A stretch of 37,510 bases of DNA from Clostridiaceae bacterium (GTDB taxonomy: Bacteria; Bacillota; Clostridia; Oscillospirales; Acutalibacteraceae): assembly GCA_016290665.1 (NCBI GenBank), contig JAEEUW010000012.1:1-37510 (forward strand), in the 5' to 3' direction. The notes beneath the pieces are model-generated. The model saw nothing but the letters and a program-made list of their open reading frames with translations, did not search any database and was not told the origin of the DNA. Positions 1 to 8,001 of this stretch are shown here, one piece after another. Within the stretch, counting starts at the first letter, position 1, and every line of letters starts with the position of its first letter. The translations under genes and the position numbers were made by a program.

Positions 1-803
1 GCCACATAGGGCTTGAAATAGATGATCAGCACCGCGCCGACGAGCGCCGCCGCACAGACGAACAAGAGCGAGCGCACATCGCCCGAGCGCAGGAACGCGA
101 TGATCAGAAACGTAAAGAAGAAGATCAGCGCCGTGCCGAAGTCCTTCATCAAAAACAGCACGCCGATACAGCCGAGGGCATAGGCAATATAGAGATAGAT
201 GTTCTTTGCCGTCAGCAGCTTGTCGAGCGTGGCCGCGCCCACGAAGACGAAGGCCACCTTGACGAATTCCGACGGCTGGATCGAAAACAGGCCGTTGCCG
301 ATCACCAGCCAGTTATAGGCGCCGTTGATGGCGCCGACGAAAAAGCGGATGAACACGAACGCGCCGGCAAGGCCGACGAGCGACAGCGCCGCCAGCGGCA
401 GGCGCACCTTCATCACGCGGCGCACGTCCTTGAGGAACCACAGCAGCACGTCATAGACCGCCACGCCCAGCACGATGGCGCAAAGCTGCTTGAGCTGGCT
501 GTGCTTGTCCGCGCTCGTGCCGAGCGTCATGCCGACGCCGCACAGAAAGAACGCGATGAATTCCAGCTCGAAGTTGACCTTTTTGAAGCCGTAGTGCATC
601 ACGGCCACATAGAGCCATTCAAAGAGGATATAACCCGCGAACATCAGCGCGTTCTGCCAATAGAACGTGTTGCCCTCAAACACGGCGGGCACGGCGCAGA
701 ACAACTGAAAGACCGTCAGCAAAAGCAGGATAAAGCCGCGGTCCACATAGCGGTATTTGCGTGCGCGGGCGGTTTCCCGCCGCGCCTTGGAAGCTTTTGA
801 CAT
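1..803 (-). CDS. FtsW/RodA/SpoVE-family cell-cycle protein (SEDS), truncated at window edge
   Basis: Reverse-strand translation from ATG at 803 (MSKASKARRETARARKYRYVDRGFILLLLTVFQLF...YNWLVIGNGLFSIQPSEFVKVAFVFVGAATLDKLL...FLMKDFGTALIFFFTFLIIAFLRSGD...); 'QPSEFVK' and 'KDFGTALIFF' are SEDS-like motifs; RBS ggagg upstream. Runs off the window so absent from the ORF track. Confidence 0.9.
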   Translation of the reverse strand, partial: MSKASKARRETARARKYRYVDRGFILLLLTVFQLFCAVPAVFEGNTFYWQNALMFAGYILFEWLYVAVMHYGFKKVNFELEFIAFFLCGVGMTLGTSADKHSQLKQLCAIVLGVAVYDVLLWFLKDVRRVMKVRLPLAALSLVGLAGAFVFIRFFVGAINGAYNWLVIGNGLFSIQPSEFVKVAFVFVGAATLDKLLTAKNIYLYIAYALGCIGVLFLMKDFGTALIFFFTFLIIAFLRSGDVRSLLFVCAAALVGAVLIIYFKPYV

Positions 804-819
804 AGGGTTCCTCCGGAGT

Positions 820-837
820 AATTCGGAATTCGGAATT
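820..837. repeat. Short heptanucleotide tandem repeat (AATTCGG x2 + AATT)
   Basis: aattcgg aattcgg aatt immediately before the 838-868 palindrome. Confidence 0.7.
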
Positions 838-868
838 GTTTCAATCGCGCCGTCAGCGCGATTGAAAC
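838..868. repeat. Perfect 13-bp inverted repeat (gtttcaatcgcgc-cgtca-gcgcgattgaaac) overlapping the stop codon of the FHA gene
   Basis: Read directly; arms 838-850 and 856-868. Confidence 0.85.
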
Positions 869-1776
869 GTAAACTTCTCCCCGCCGATATCGATCACGTC
901 GCCGGGGAAGAGCAGCTGCGGCTTCGTCACGCGGCTGCCGTTGAGAAAGGTGCCGCGGGCACTCCCGAGGTCGTCGATCGCCCAGCCGTCCTCATAGAGA
1001 ATCAGCAGCGCGTGGCGGCGCGAGGCGGCGGGGGAGGCCGCCGGAATGTCGCAGCCTGCGCCGCGGCCGATGGACACGCGGTTGCCGGTGAGCGAATAGG
1101 TCTCGCGCGTTCCGGCGTTCTGCAGCACGGCGCGGCGGCCGGAATCGGAGAACACGTCGCCCCTTCCCTGCGGCGGGCCGGCCTCCGAAATGAAATCCGG
1201 CTGCTTCTTTTCAAAATGCAGCTGCGGCCTGTGCGCGTCGTCATAGGCGGAAAGCGGCGTGAACAGCGCCGTCCGGCCGGGCGTTTCCGCGGCGGGCTCT
1301 GCACCCGGCGCGGCGGGGGCTTCCGGCGCGTCGTCGGGAATCGTGATTGCTTTTTTCTTTTTCCTGCCCACGCGGATCACCGGGTCGTTGACCACGGCGA
1401 AGCGGAACGCCATGCTGCCCAGCGTCAGCAGGTCGCCGGGCCGGATCTGCGCCTTTTCGCCGGCGGGCTGTCCGTTCACCAGAATGCCCGACTTGGAATT
1501 GAGGTCGTAGACGTACCAGCCGTCGATGCGCCGGCTGATGACGGCGTGGCTGCGCGAGACGGTCTCATAGCCGATCACAACGTCGCAGTGCTTGCTGCGG
1601 CCGATCGAGGTTTCCCACATGTTCAGCGGGAACCGCGCGCCGTCCACCTGATCGATCAGATAGCCGTAGATTTTTTCCTGCGGGTGGCCCAGCAGCAGCG
1701 TGAGCAGGCATTTGGCCAGAATCACGAGCCCCAGCACGGGCAGCAGGTATCTGGAAATGGAAATCACAACGTCCAT
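853..1776 (-). CDS. Protein with N-terminal TM segment and two FHA domains
   Basis: 307 aa; two FHA signatures: 'TSIGRSKHCDVVIGYETVSRSHAVI...LNSKSGILVNGQ' and 'VSIGRGAGCDIPAASPAASRRHALL...LGSARGTFLNGSRV'. Confidence 0.88.
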   Translation of the reverse strand: MDVVISISRYLLPVLGLVILAKCLLTLLLGHPQEKIYGYLIDQVDGARFPLNMWETSIGRSKHCDVVIGYETVSRSHAVISRRIDGWYVYDLNSKSGILVNGQPAGEKAQIRPGDLLTLGSMAFRFAVVNDPVIRVGRKKKKAITIPDDAPEAPAAPGAEPAAETPGRTALFTPLSAYDDAHRPQLHFEKKQPDFISEAGPPQGRGDVFSDSGRRAVLQNAGTRETYSLTGNRVSIGRGAGCDIPAASPAASRRHALLILYEDGWAIDDLGSARGTFLNGSRVTKPQLLFPGDVIDIGGEKFTFQSR

Positions 1777-1887
1777 GTTGTCCTCCGCGTCTTTGATAGG
1801 GGTATGATATCGCTTTCCGCCCGGATTGTCAATGAAACGAACTATAAACTTTGCTTGCTTTTCCGAAAGGAATCTGCTACAATCAAG

Positions 1888-2559
1888 TCAGCGTTTCGTC
1901 GCCTTCAGCGCGAAGATCGGCTGCCCGAGCGAAACGAAGCGCGATTCATATTCCGTCATGACGTTGTCCTCCGGTTCGTCGGCGTGCAGATCCAGCGTGA
2001 CGTCGGAAAGCTCAAAGCCGCAGCGCGAAAACGCGCAGATCGACGAAGCGAACAGAATGCGGTTGTCGGTCTTTTGCAAAATTTCGCCGCCGTCCGTCAG
2101 GATCGCGCGGTAGATCTGAAGAAAGCTGTCGTGCGTCAGGCGGCGCTTTGCCTGCCGCTTTTTCGGGAACGGCGTGGAAAAGTTGAGATAGATGCGCCCG
2201 ATGCTGCCCTCCGGCAGCAGCACGCCGAGCTTCTCGGCGCCGAGCAGCAGAAAGCGGAGATTCTTGAGCCCGGCGGCCTGCGCCTTTTCACAGGCCTGCA
2301 CCACCACGTTCGGGTTGACCTCCACGGCAAGAAAGTTGCGCTCGGGGTGCTTTGCGGCAATCGCGGCGGCGAACTGGCCCTTGCCGCAGCCGATCTCCAG
2401 CTCCACGGGATGCGCGTTGCCAAAGAGCCCGACGAGGTCCAGCTTCTCTGCGCAAAACGGCAGTCCCTGATAGCCGCCCTCGGTTTCGCCGATATCGACG
2501 AGACAGTCTGCGACCCGCCGGAGCCGTTCGTCCAGATTCTTCTTTCTGCGCATGCGCAT
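1888..2559 (-). CDS. trmB: tRNA (guanine-N7-)-methyltransferase TrmB
   Basis: 223 aa; 'PVELEIGCGKGQFAAAIAAKHPERNFLAVEVNPNVV', 'IYLNFSTPFPKKRQAKRRLTHDSFL'. Confidence 0.93.
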   Translation of the reverse strand: MRMRRKKNLDERLRRVADCLVDIGETEGGYQGLPFCAEKLDLVGLFGNAHPVELEIGCGKGQFAAAIAAKHPERNFLAVEVNPNVVVQACEKAQAAGLKNLRFLLLGAEKLGVLLPEGSIGRIYLNFSTPFPKKRQAKRRLTHDSFLQIYRAILTDGGEILQKTDNRILFASSICAFSRCGFELSDVTLDLHADEPEDNVMTEYESRFVSLGQPIFALKATKR

Positions 2560-2632
2560 CGCGCGTCACCTCCGGAGATGTTTACCGAAACAGTATACCA
2601 TAGATGAAACCAAACGACAAGGAGTTTTTGCA

Positions 2633-3472
2633 ATGTTTTCCAAAGAGAGAAGAAATGAGCGGAGCTTTCAGAAGCACACCCAGCGCGAATTGAAAACGCT
2701 TTGCCGCGGCGGGGACCACCCCTTCCTGTCGCCCTATACGGCGTCCGACGTTCTGACGCATCCCTCCAGGGCGGAGGTGAAGATCGTGCCGTTCTTTTTG
2801 AAGAAAAAAGCCCCGGTGGTGCTTTGCTGCCCGGGCGGCGCCTATGCGGGCGTGTCGTGGATCAACGAGGGCTATGACATTGCGCGTGCGCTGAACGAGC
2901 GCGGCTTTTCCGTGCTGCTTTTGCGCTACCGCACCGGCCCGCGCGCCAAAAACGGCAACCCGCCCGCCGACGTTGCCGCCGCCATGCAGTGGCTCCGGGA
3001 CAACGCAGACAAGTATCGGCTCGACGCCGAAAACGTGTTCCTTTGCGGCTTTTCCGCGGGCGGTCACCTTGCGGCCTATTACGCCGCAACGGCAAAGAAA
3101 AACGGCTGGCTCTGCCCCAAGGCGCTGGTGCTCGGCTACCCGGTGATCTCGCTGGAAACCGAGACCCACGGCCGCACGCGGCAGTTGTTTCTCGGCAAGC
3201 ACGAGCACAACGCCGCCGCGCAGCGTCTCGCTTCGGTGGAACAGATTGCCGACGCACAGTATCCGCCCACGTTCACCATGCACTGCGAAGACGATACCTG
3301 CGTGCCGCCGAGCAACAGTCTGCGGCTGAAGGCGAGGCTGGACGAAGTCGGCGTGCCGTGCGAATGCGCGCTTTACCCCACGGGCGGCCACGGCTGCGGC
3401 CTTGGCAAAGACACGAGCGCCGACGGCTGGATCGACCGCGCGGCGGACTTTCTGAAGCGTTATACGGAGTGA
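2633..3472 (+). CDS. Alpha/beta hydrolase (acetylesterase/BD-FAE-like)
   Basis: Start chosen at ATG 2633 (MFSKERRNERS...) after aagga; 'CCPGGAYAGVSWINEGYDIARALNERGFSVLLLRYR', nucleophile elbow 'CGFSAGGHLAAYYAA', C-terminal 'PTGGHGCGLG'. Confidence 0.85.
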   Translation: MFSKERRNERSFQKHTQRELKTLCRGGDHPFLSPYTASDVLTHPSRAEVKIVPFFLKKKAPVVLCCPGGAYAGVSWINEGYDIARALNERGFSVLLLRYRTGPRAKNGNPPADVAAAMQWLRDNADKYRLDAENVFLCGFSAGGHLAAYYAATAKKNGWLCPKALVLGYPVISLETETHGRTRQLFLGKHEHNAAAQRLASVEQIADAQYPPTFTMHCEDDTCVPPSNSLRLKARLDEVGVPCECALYPTGGHGCGLGKDTSADGWIDRAADFLKRYTE

Positions 3473-3477
3473 GAATC

Positions 3478-4113
3478 ATGCGCAACTATCAGAAGGAGCT
3501 GGACGCGATCATCGCGCGTCACAGCGAAAAAGGAGAGGTGCCGCGGCTGCTGCTGCACGCCTGCTGCGCCCCCTGCAGCAGCTATTGTCTGGAATATCTC
3601 TCGCAGTATTTTTCCATTACGCTGTTCTACTACAACCCGAATATCTACCCCGCGTCGGAATATACCCACCGGGTGGAGGAAGCGAAGCGGCTGGTGCGCG
3701 AGCTTCCGGCAAAGCACCCGATCACGTTTCTGGAGGGGATGTTCGACCCGCAGGCGTTCTATGACGCCGTGCAGGGTCTGGAAAACGAGCCCGAGGGCGG
3801 CGCGCGCTGCGAAAAGTGCTATCTGCTGCGGCTGAAAGAAGCGGGGAAACAGGCCAAAGCGGGCGGCTTCGATTACTTCACCACCACGCTTTCCATCAGT
3901 CCGCTCAAGAGCGCCGACAAGCTCAACCGCGCCGGAGAAGAAGCCGCTGTGGCGTGCGGCGTGCCGTTTCTCCCGTCGGATTTCAAAAAGAAAAACGGCT
4001 TCAAGCGCTCGATCGAGCTGTCGAAGGAATACGAGCTTTACCGCCAGAACTACTGCGGGTGTGTGTTCAGCCGGAAAGAAGTCAACAGCCAACAGTCAAC
4101 AGTTCACAGCTGA
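3478..4113 (+). CDS. queH: Epoxyqueuosine reductase QueH (DUF208 family)
   Basis: 'LLLHACCAPCSSYCLEYL', 'FYYNPNIYPASEYTHRVEE', 'GGARCEKCYLLRL', 'TTTLSISPLKSADKLN', 'QNYCGCVFS'. Last residues EVNSQQSTVHS are encoded by heptamer repeats. Confidence 0.92.
   Translation: MRNYQKELDAIIARHSEKGEVPRLLLHACCAPCSSYCLEYLSQYFSITLFYYNPNIYPASEYTHRVEEAKRLVRELPAKHPITFLEGMFDPQAFYDAVQGLENEPEGGARCEKCYLLRLKEAGKQAKAGGFDYFTTTLSISPLKSADKLNRAGEEAAVACGVPFLPSDFKKKNGFKRSIELSKEYELYRQNYCGCVFSRKEVNSQQSTVHS
4081..4108. repeat. Heptanucleotide tandem repeat, 4 units (gtcaaca gccaaca gtcaaca gttcaca), inside the 3' end of queH
   Basis: Direct reading, period exactly 7. Confidence 0.9.
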
Positions 4114-4135
4114 GCCGCCCGCCGGGCGGCTTTTT
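4114..4135 (+). terminator. Intrinsic terminator after queH
   Basis: gccgcccgccgggcggc followed by TTTTT. Confidence 0.8.
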
Positions 4136-4160
4136 CCATTCTTTATGTTTAACCCCGCAC

Positions 4161-4189
4161 TTGACAACTTTTTCCATCCGTGCTATAAT
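4161..4189 (+). promoter_or_regulatory. SigmaA-type promoter driving the TPP riboswitch/thiT
   Basis: TTGACA - 17 nt - TATAAT, both boxes perfect consensus. Confidence 0.9.
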
Positions 4190-4202
4190 TCCAGACAGAA
4201 TA

Positions 4203-4283
4203 TTGCAGGGGTGCCACCGGCTGAGACCGCTTCACGCGGAACCCTTACACCTGATCCGGATCATACCGGCGTAGGGAGCGATG
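4203..4283 (+). promoter_or_regulatory. TPP (thiamine pyrophosphate) riboswitch, THI element
   Basis: Canonical core: 'aggggtgcc...ctgaga...cggaacccttacacctgatccggatcataccggcgtagggag'. Confidence 0.96.
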
Positions 4284-4284
4284 T

Positions 4285-4322
4285 AACGCCTTGTGATATC
4301 CAGATCACGGGCGTGTTTTTTT
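4285..4322 (+). terminator. Intrinsic terminator forming the riboswitch expression platform
   Basis: acgcc-ttgtgat...atcacgg-gcgt hairpin followed by a T run, between riboswitch core and the thiT RBS. Confidence 0.85.
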
Positions 4323-4347
4323 CGCCCGAAAAAAAGGAGCGATTCTT

Positions 4348-4986
4348 ATGTCAGAAAACAAACGGATTTCATCCACCCAGAAGCTCGCCGAATGCGCGAT
4401 CATGCTTGCGCTGTCTGTGCTGCTCAATGCGTTTCCCATCTATAAAATGCCGATGGGCGGCGACGTCACGCTGTTTTGCCAGCTGCCCATTGTTGTCATC
4501 AGCTACCGTCACGGCTTGCGTTGGGGGCTTTTGACCGGCTTTGCCATGGGTGTCATCCAGATGTTGTTCGGCCTTTCCAACTTCTCTTATGTGACCGGCA
4601 TCGTTGCGTATCTCGTAGTTGCGTGTGCCGATTATCTCATTGCATTCTCTTCGCTCGGCTTGGGTGGAATCTTCCGCGGGAAGATCAAGAATCAGGCTGC
4701 TGCGCTGGCGGCCGGCGGCGCGCTCGTTTCTGTTATCCGCTTTGTATGCCACTTTATTTCCGGTGTCACCGTGTGGGCCGATTACGCCAACGGAGCTAAG
4801 GCCGTTTGGATCTATTCGCTGGGTTATAACGGCACATATATGGCCGCCGAGCTGGTGCTGACTGTGATCGGCGCGCTGGCGCTCGGCTCGCTGATCGACT
4901 TCCGTTCCGCCCGGCTCCGCGGCCTGCGCCGCGGGGCAAAGGCTGTTGCCGACGAAACGGACGCAGACGCCGAAAACAACGAATAA
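4348..4986 (+). CDS. thiT: Energy-coupled thiamine transporter ThiT (ECF S component)
   Basis: 212 aa multi-TM; 'LAECAIMLALSVLLNAFPIYKMPMGGDVTLFCQLPI', 'RFVCHFISGVTVWADYA', 'YSLGYNGTYMAAELVL'; directly under a TPP riboswitch. Confidence 0.92.
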   Translation: MSENKRISSTQKLAECAIMLALSVLLNAFPIYKMPMGGDVTLFCQLPIVVISYRHGLRWGLLTGFAMGVIQMLFGLSNFSYVTGIVAYLVVACADYLIAFSSLGLGGIFRGKIKNQAAALAAGGALVSVIRFVCHFISGVTVWADYANGAKAVWIYSLGYNGTYMAAELVLTVIGALALGSLIDFRSARLRGLRRGAKAVADETDADAENNE

Positions 4987-5005
4987 TCCCCTCACTTGAT
5001 AAAGC

Positions 5006-5038
5006 GAAACGCAGCCGCGGGAAACCGGGCTGCGTTTT
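5006..5038. terminator. Probable bidirectional terminator between convergent thiT and beta-propeller gene
   Basis: aaacgcagccgcgggaaaccgggctgcgtttt hairpin. Confidence 0.7.
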
Positions 5039-5058
5039 GCTGTTGTTTTGTATGTCCG

Positions 5059-7224
5059 TCAATCGTAGATGACGGCGCCGTTCGTCACAAGGCCGTAATC
5101 CACCACCGTGACGTCGGGTTCGCTTTCGCGTTCGGCATACTGCACGGTGCGGGTCTGCTGTTCGGTCTCCATCGAGAACTCGCGCACGTCCACGTCGCTG
5201 ACGGTGTAAACGCTGTCGCCGATGAAGGTGCCGCGGAACAGCCGGCTCAGGGCGTAGGCGTAGTTCGCGCCCTCCGTGCCGTGGACAAACGCTTTCATTT
5301 CGCCGAAGCGGTCGCCGTCCACGGTGAACCAGCGGAACACGGCTTTCGTGCCGACCCAGCAGTCGCTCTTGTCGAATACCGAATAGGTCACGGGGATCCC
5401 GAACGCGCCGTGCTGCGAATCGAACACAAACGCTTTCGGCTCAAACACCACGTCGGTGCCGGCCTGCTTGATCACGTGGCTGTCGGTCTCTCTGGGGTGC
5501 GTCGGGTCGCTGATGTCGAAGAGGGAGAGCTTCACGCTGTTGTAATCGGCGCTTTCGTCATCGCCGTTATAGCCGACGCCCAGCAGCAGCGTGCTCGTCA
5601 GCGGATGCAGATAGGCCGAGAAGCCGGGCAGCTTGACCTTGCCGAGAATCGCCGGCTTTGCCGGGTCTCTGAGGTCGATCGCGAACAGGGGATCGGTGTT
5701 GCGGAAGGTGACCACGTAGGCGAGGTCGCCCAGAAAGCGCGTGCTCTTGACCTGCTCGTCGGGGGCGAAGTCCGTGAGCTCGCCGACAATCATCAGCCGG
5801 CTGTCCAGCACATAGAGCGAGCTGACGTCCATATCGGTCTTGTAGTTGTAGTCGGTCGTGGTGATGCGCAGATAGCCGCCGCACTGGTCGATTGCGTAAT
5901 CGTCGCCCGCTTCGCCGGGCACCGCGCCGGTCGCCTTGAGCGTCACCGTGGCGCCGTCCAGCCCGAAGGCATAGATGTTCGTGCGGCAGTTGCCGTCGTC
6001 AGACACGTTCCAGTCGGTAGCAAGCAGATAGAGCGTGTCGGCGGAGCAGTACATCTCGCTGCTGTAGCCCAGCACGGACAGGCGGGTGGTTTCGGCGTCC
6101 TTCTTTGTCACGTCGAACGCGGAAAGCACCAGGTAGCTTGTGTCCTCCGCCTTTCTGTCGCGGATCAGGATTTCGTCGCTTGTCAGCGTCTTGCCGTCCA
6201 CGGCGGGGGCGTAGTTCTTTTCCACCGCTTCCTTGCTGTAGACGTTGACGTCATACTGCGTCACGGTATAGAGCACGTTCCCGATCATGCGGGTCTGCAG
6301 CAGGTTGCCGTCCTGGCGCAGCTCGCGCAGCAGCACCGGCTTTGCTTTGTCGGTGGTATCATAGATGAACTGCACGGTGCCGTTCGTTTCAAACCACGAA
6401 AGCCCGTCGTAATAATAGCCGCCCTTCGTATTCTTGCGGTCAAAGCGCTTGCGCTCCGCTGCCGTGAGGACCAGCCGGTTTTCCAGCACGTAGGCTTCCT
6501 GAAAATAATAGCTGCTCTCGTCGTCCTTCGGCTGCGGCTGCAAGACGCTCAGCTTCTGCATCGTCGTTGTGTCAATGATCGTCAGCGCGTCGCCGTTGGC
6601 GATATAGAGATAACGGCCGTCGTTTTTGAGGATATCCGCTTCGTCCACGTTTCCGTCGCGGGTGTTGGTCTGGCCGTAATTGCCGGCGGCGGCCCCGATT
6701 TCGGCGGCTGCGCGGGTGACGGCGTTCGCGTCGTTCACTGCCTGCGGCATGACGGCGTCAGACTCGAAATGCTCTTCGTCCACGGCATAGTCCGCGGCCT
6801 TGTTGACGACGCCGTTGAAGAAGATCCCCTTGCGGCGGATGGCGGCTTCGTCCTGATAGAGATTGCCGAAATACGCCTTGAGGTCGCTGTCGCTCTCGAA
6901 GCGCGAAAGCACCGGCGCCTTGAGCGTCCGCACGGGTTTGAGCTCGTTTTGCGGCTGTGTCTGAGTCGAAACCGGCGCGTCTGCGTTGACGATGGTGACC
7001 TGTTTGTGGATCGGCGGCAGCAGCGAGACGCTCGTGACGACGATGGCCACGGCGGCCGCGGCTGCAAGCACCTTGGGCAGCACGTGCTTTTTCTTTTTGA
7101 ATTGTTTGACGTTGTGTTCCCGGACCATGCTTTTCACATTTTCCGTTGAAAGGCTGTCGGGCAGCTCAATTTCTGCGCTGAACAGGGCTTTCAGGTCTTT
7201 GTCGTTTGGTTCGTTTCGTTTCAT
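5059..7224 (-). CDS. Membrane-anchored beta-propeller domain protein; candidate anti-sigma factor
   Basis: 721 aa; short cytosolic N-terminus, TM 'VLPKVLAAAAAVAIVVTSVSLL', then 'NVDEADILKNDGRYLYIANGDALTIIDT', a signature of the secreted beta-propeller family (PF09826-like); start overlaps the sigma stop by 4 nt. Confidence 0.82.
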   Translation of the reverse strand: MKRNEPNDKDLKALFSAEIELPDSLSTENVKSMVREHNVKQFKKKKHVLPKVLAAAAAVAIVVTSVSLLPPIHKQVTIVNADAPVSTQTQPQNELKPVRTLKAPVLSRFESDSDLKAYFGNLYQDEAAIRRKGIFFNGVVNKAADYAVDEEHFESDAVMPQAVNDANAVTRAAAEIGAAAGNYGQTNTRDGNVDEADILKNDGRYLYIANGDALTIIDTTTMQKLSVLQPQPKDDESSYYFQEAYVLENRLVLTAAERKRFDRKNTKGGYYYDGLSWFETNGTVQFIYDTTDKAKPVLLRELRQDGNLLQTRMIGNVLYTVTQYDVNVYSKEAVEKNYAPAVDGKTLTSDEILIRDRKAEDTSYLVLSAFDVTKKDAETTRLSVLGYSSEMYCSADTLYLLATDWNVSDDGNCRTNIYAFGLDGATVTLKATGAVPGEAGDDYAIDQCGGYLRITTTDYNYKTDMDVSSLYVLDSRLMIVGELTDFAPDEQVKSTRFLGDLAYVVTFRNTDPLFAIDLRDPAKPAILGKVKLPGFSAYLHPLTSTLLLGVGYNGDDESADYNSVKLSLFDISDPTHPRETDSHVIKQAGTDVVFEPKAFVFDSQHGAFGIPVTYSVFDKSDCWVGTKAVFRWFTVDGDRFGEMKAFVHGTEGANYAYALSRLFRGTFIGDSVYTVSDVDVREFSMETEQQTRTVQYAERESEPDVTVVDYGLVTNGAVIYD

Positions 7225-7757
7225 GATTGTTCGTCTCCTTCACGAAGCATGGCGCGCAGGGTGTCCTTCGTCCGCGAAAGGCGCGAACGGACGGTGCCGC
7301 TTTTGCTGCCGGTCATCTCCGCCAGTTCCTTGCTGTTGTAGCCGAACAGCACGGAAAGCAGCAGCAGCTCGCGGTCGGCGTCCGGCAGCTGCCGCAGCGC
7401 CATGTGCAGCGCCGCGTGCGACGCCGGGTCGCTTTCCTGCCCCAGCAGACGGCAGCAGTCTTCAATGTCAAGAAGCTGTGTCTGCAGGGCTTTTTCGCGC
7501 TGCTTCCGGCGGCAGCAGTTGAGCAGAATGGAAAAGAACCAGCTGCGCACACTTTGGGCTTTTTTCAGTTGTCGAATGTTCTGGAACGCGAGCAGCACAC
7601 AGTCGCTGACCGCGTCCTCCGCGAGATGGGGCGACGACGTCTGGTAATACGCAAAGCGGAACAGGTCGTGCCGAAGGTCGGCATACAGCTCGCCGAACGC
7701 GTCCGCGTCGCCTGCCTGTGCGCGGCGCACAAGCGTTTTTTGGTCTTCCGGTTTCAT
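7221..7757 (-). CDS. RNA polymerase sigma factor, sigma-70 family (ECF-type)
   Basis: 178 aa; region 2 'FGELYADLRHDLFRFAYYQTSSPHLAEDAVSDCVLLAFQNI', region 4 'DADRELLLLSVLFGYNSKELAEMTGSKSGTVRSRLSRTKDTLRAML'. Confidence 0.92.
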   Translation of the reverse strand: MKPEDQKTLVRRAQAGDADAFGELYADLRHDLFRFAYYQTSSPHLAEDAVSDCVLLAFQNIRQLKKAQSVRSWFFSILLNCCRRKQREKALQTQLLDIEDCCRLLGQESDPASHAALHMALRQLPDADRELLLLSVLFGYNSKELAEMTGSKSGTVRSRLSRTKDTLRAMLREGDEQS

Positions 7758-7779
7758 GTGATCACATCCGTTCGATCTG

Positions 7780-7809
7780 TTAGATGGAAAAAAGCCGCAA
7801 AGTGTTGCA
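7780..7809 (-). promoter_or_regulatory. Putative ECF-type autoregulatory promoter of the sigma gene
   Basis: Minus strand TGCAAC - 17 nt - CATCTAA; AAC-type -35 and CGTC-like -10 typical of ECF promoters (inference). Confidence 0.45.
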
Positions 7810-7835
7810 CGGGAAAGGAAACTTTTTTCAAAAAC

Positions 7836-7865
7836 AGTATAGCACGTGTTTCAGTCGACAGTCAA
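7836..7865 (-). promoter_or_regulatory. Putative sigmaA-type promoter whose -35 lies in the heptamer array
   Basis: Minus strand TTGACT (7860-7865) - 18 nt - TATACT (7836-7841). Confidence 0.5.
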
Positions 7866-7930
7866 CAGTAGACAGTCAACAGTAGACAGTCAACAGTAGA
7901 CAGTCAACAGTCGACAGGGAACAGGGAACA
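7854..7930. repeat. Heptanucleotide tandem repeat, 11 uninterrupted units
   Basis: gtcgaca gtcaaca gtagaca gtcaaca gtagaca gtcaaca gtagaca gtcaaca gtcgaca gggaaca gggaaca. Confidence 0.97.
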
Positions 7931-7940
7931 GGGATGGATG

Positions 7941-7970
7941 AAAAAGACTCCCCTCCGAACAGGAGAGGAG
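7941..7970 (-). terminator. Intrinsic terminator downstream of the DHHW gene
   Basis: Minus: CTCCTCTCC-tgttc-GGAGGGGAG then TCTTTTT. Confidence 0.75.
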
Positions 7971-8001
7971 CGATTTAAAATCAAGCGGCCGGTTCCCGCG
8001 T

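Noticed and set aside
757-2607. 616-aa plus-strand ORF
   Set aside because: Antisense shadow of the FHA and trmB genes; low-complexity R/A/V/H-rich composition, no family motif.
4996-7149. 717-aa plus-strand ORF
   Set aside because: Antisense to the beta-propeller gene; composition typical of GC-rich shadow ORFs.
7854-7930. Possible CRISPR array
   Set aside because: Period is 7 nt with no spacers; it is a tandem heptamer microsatellite-like repeat.
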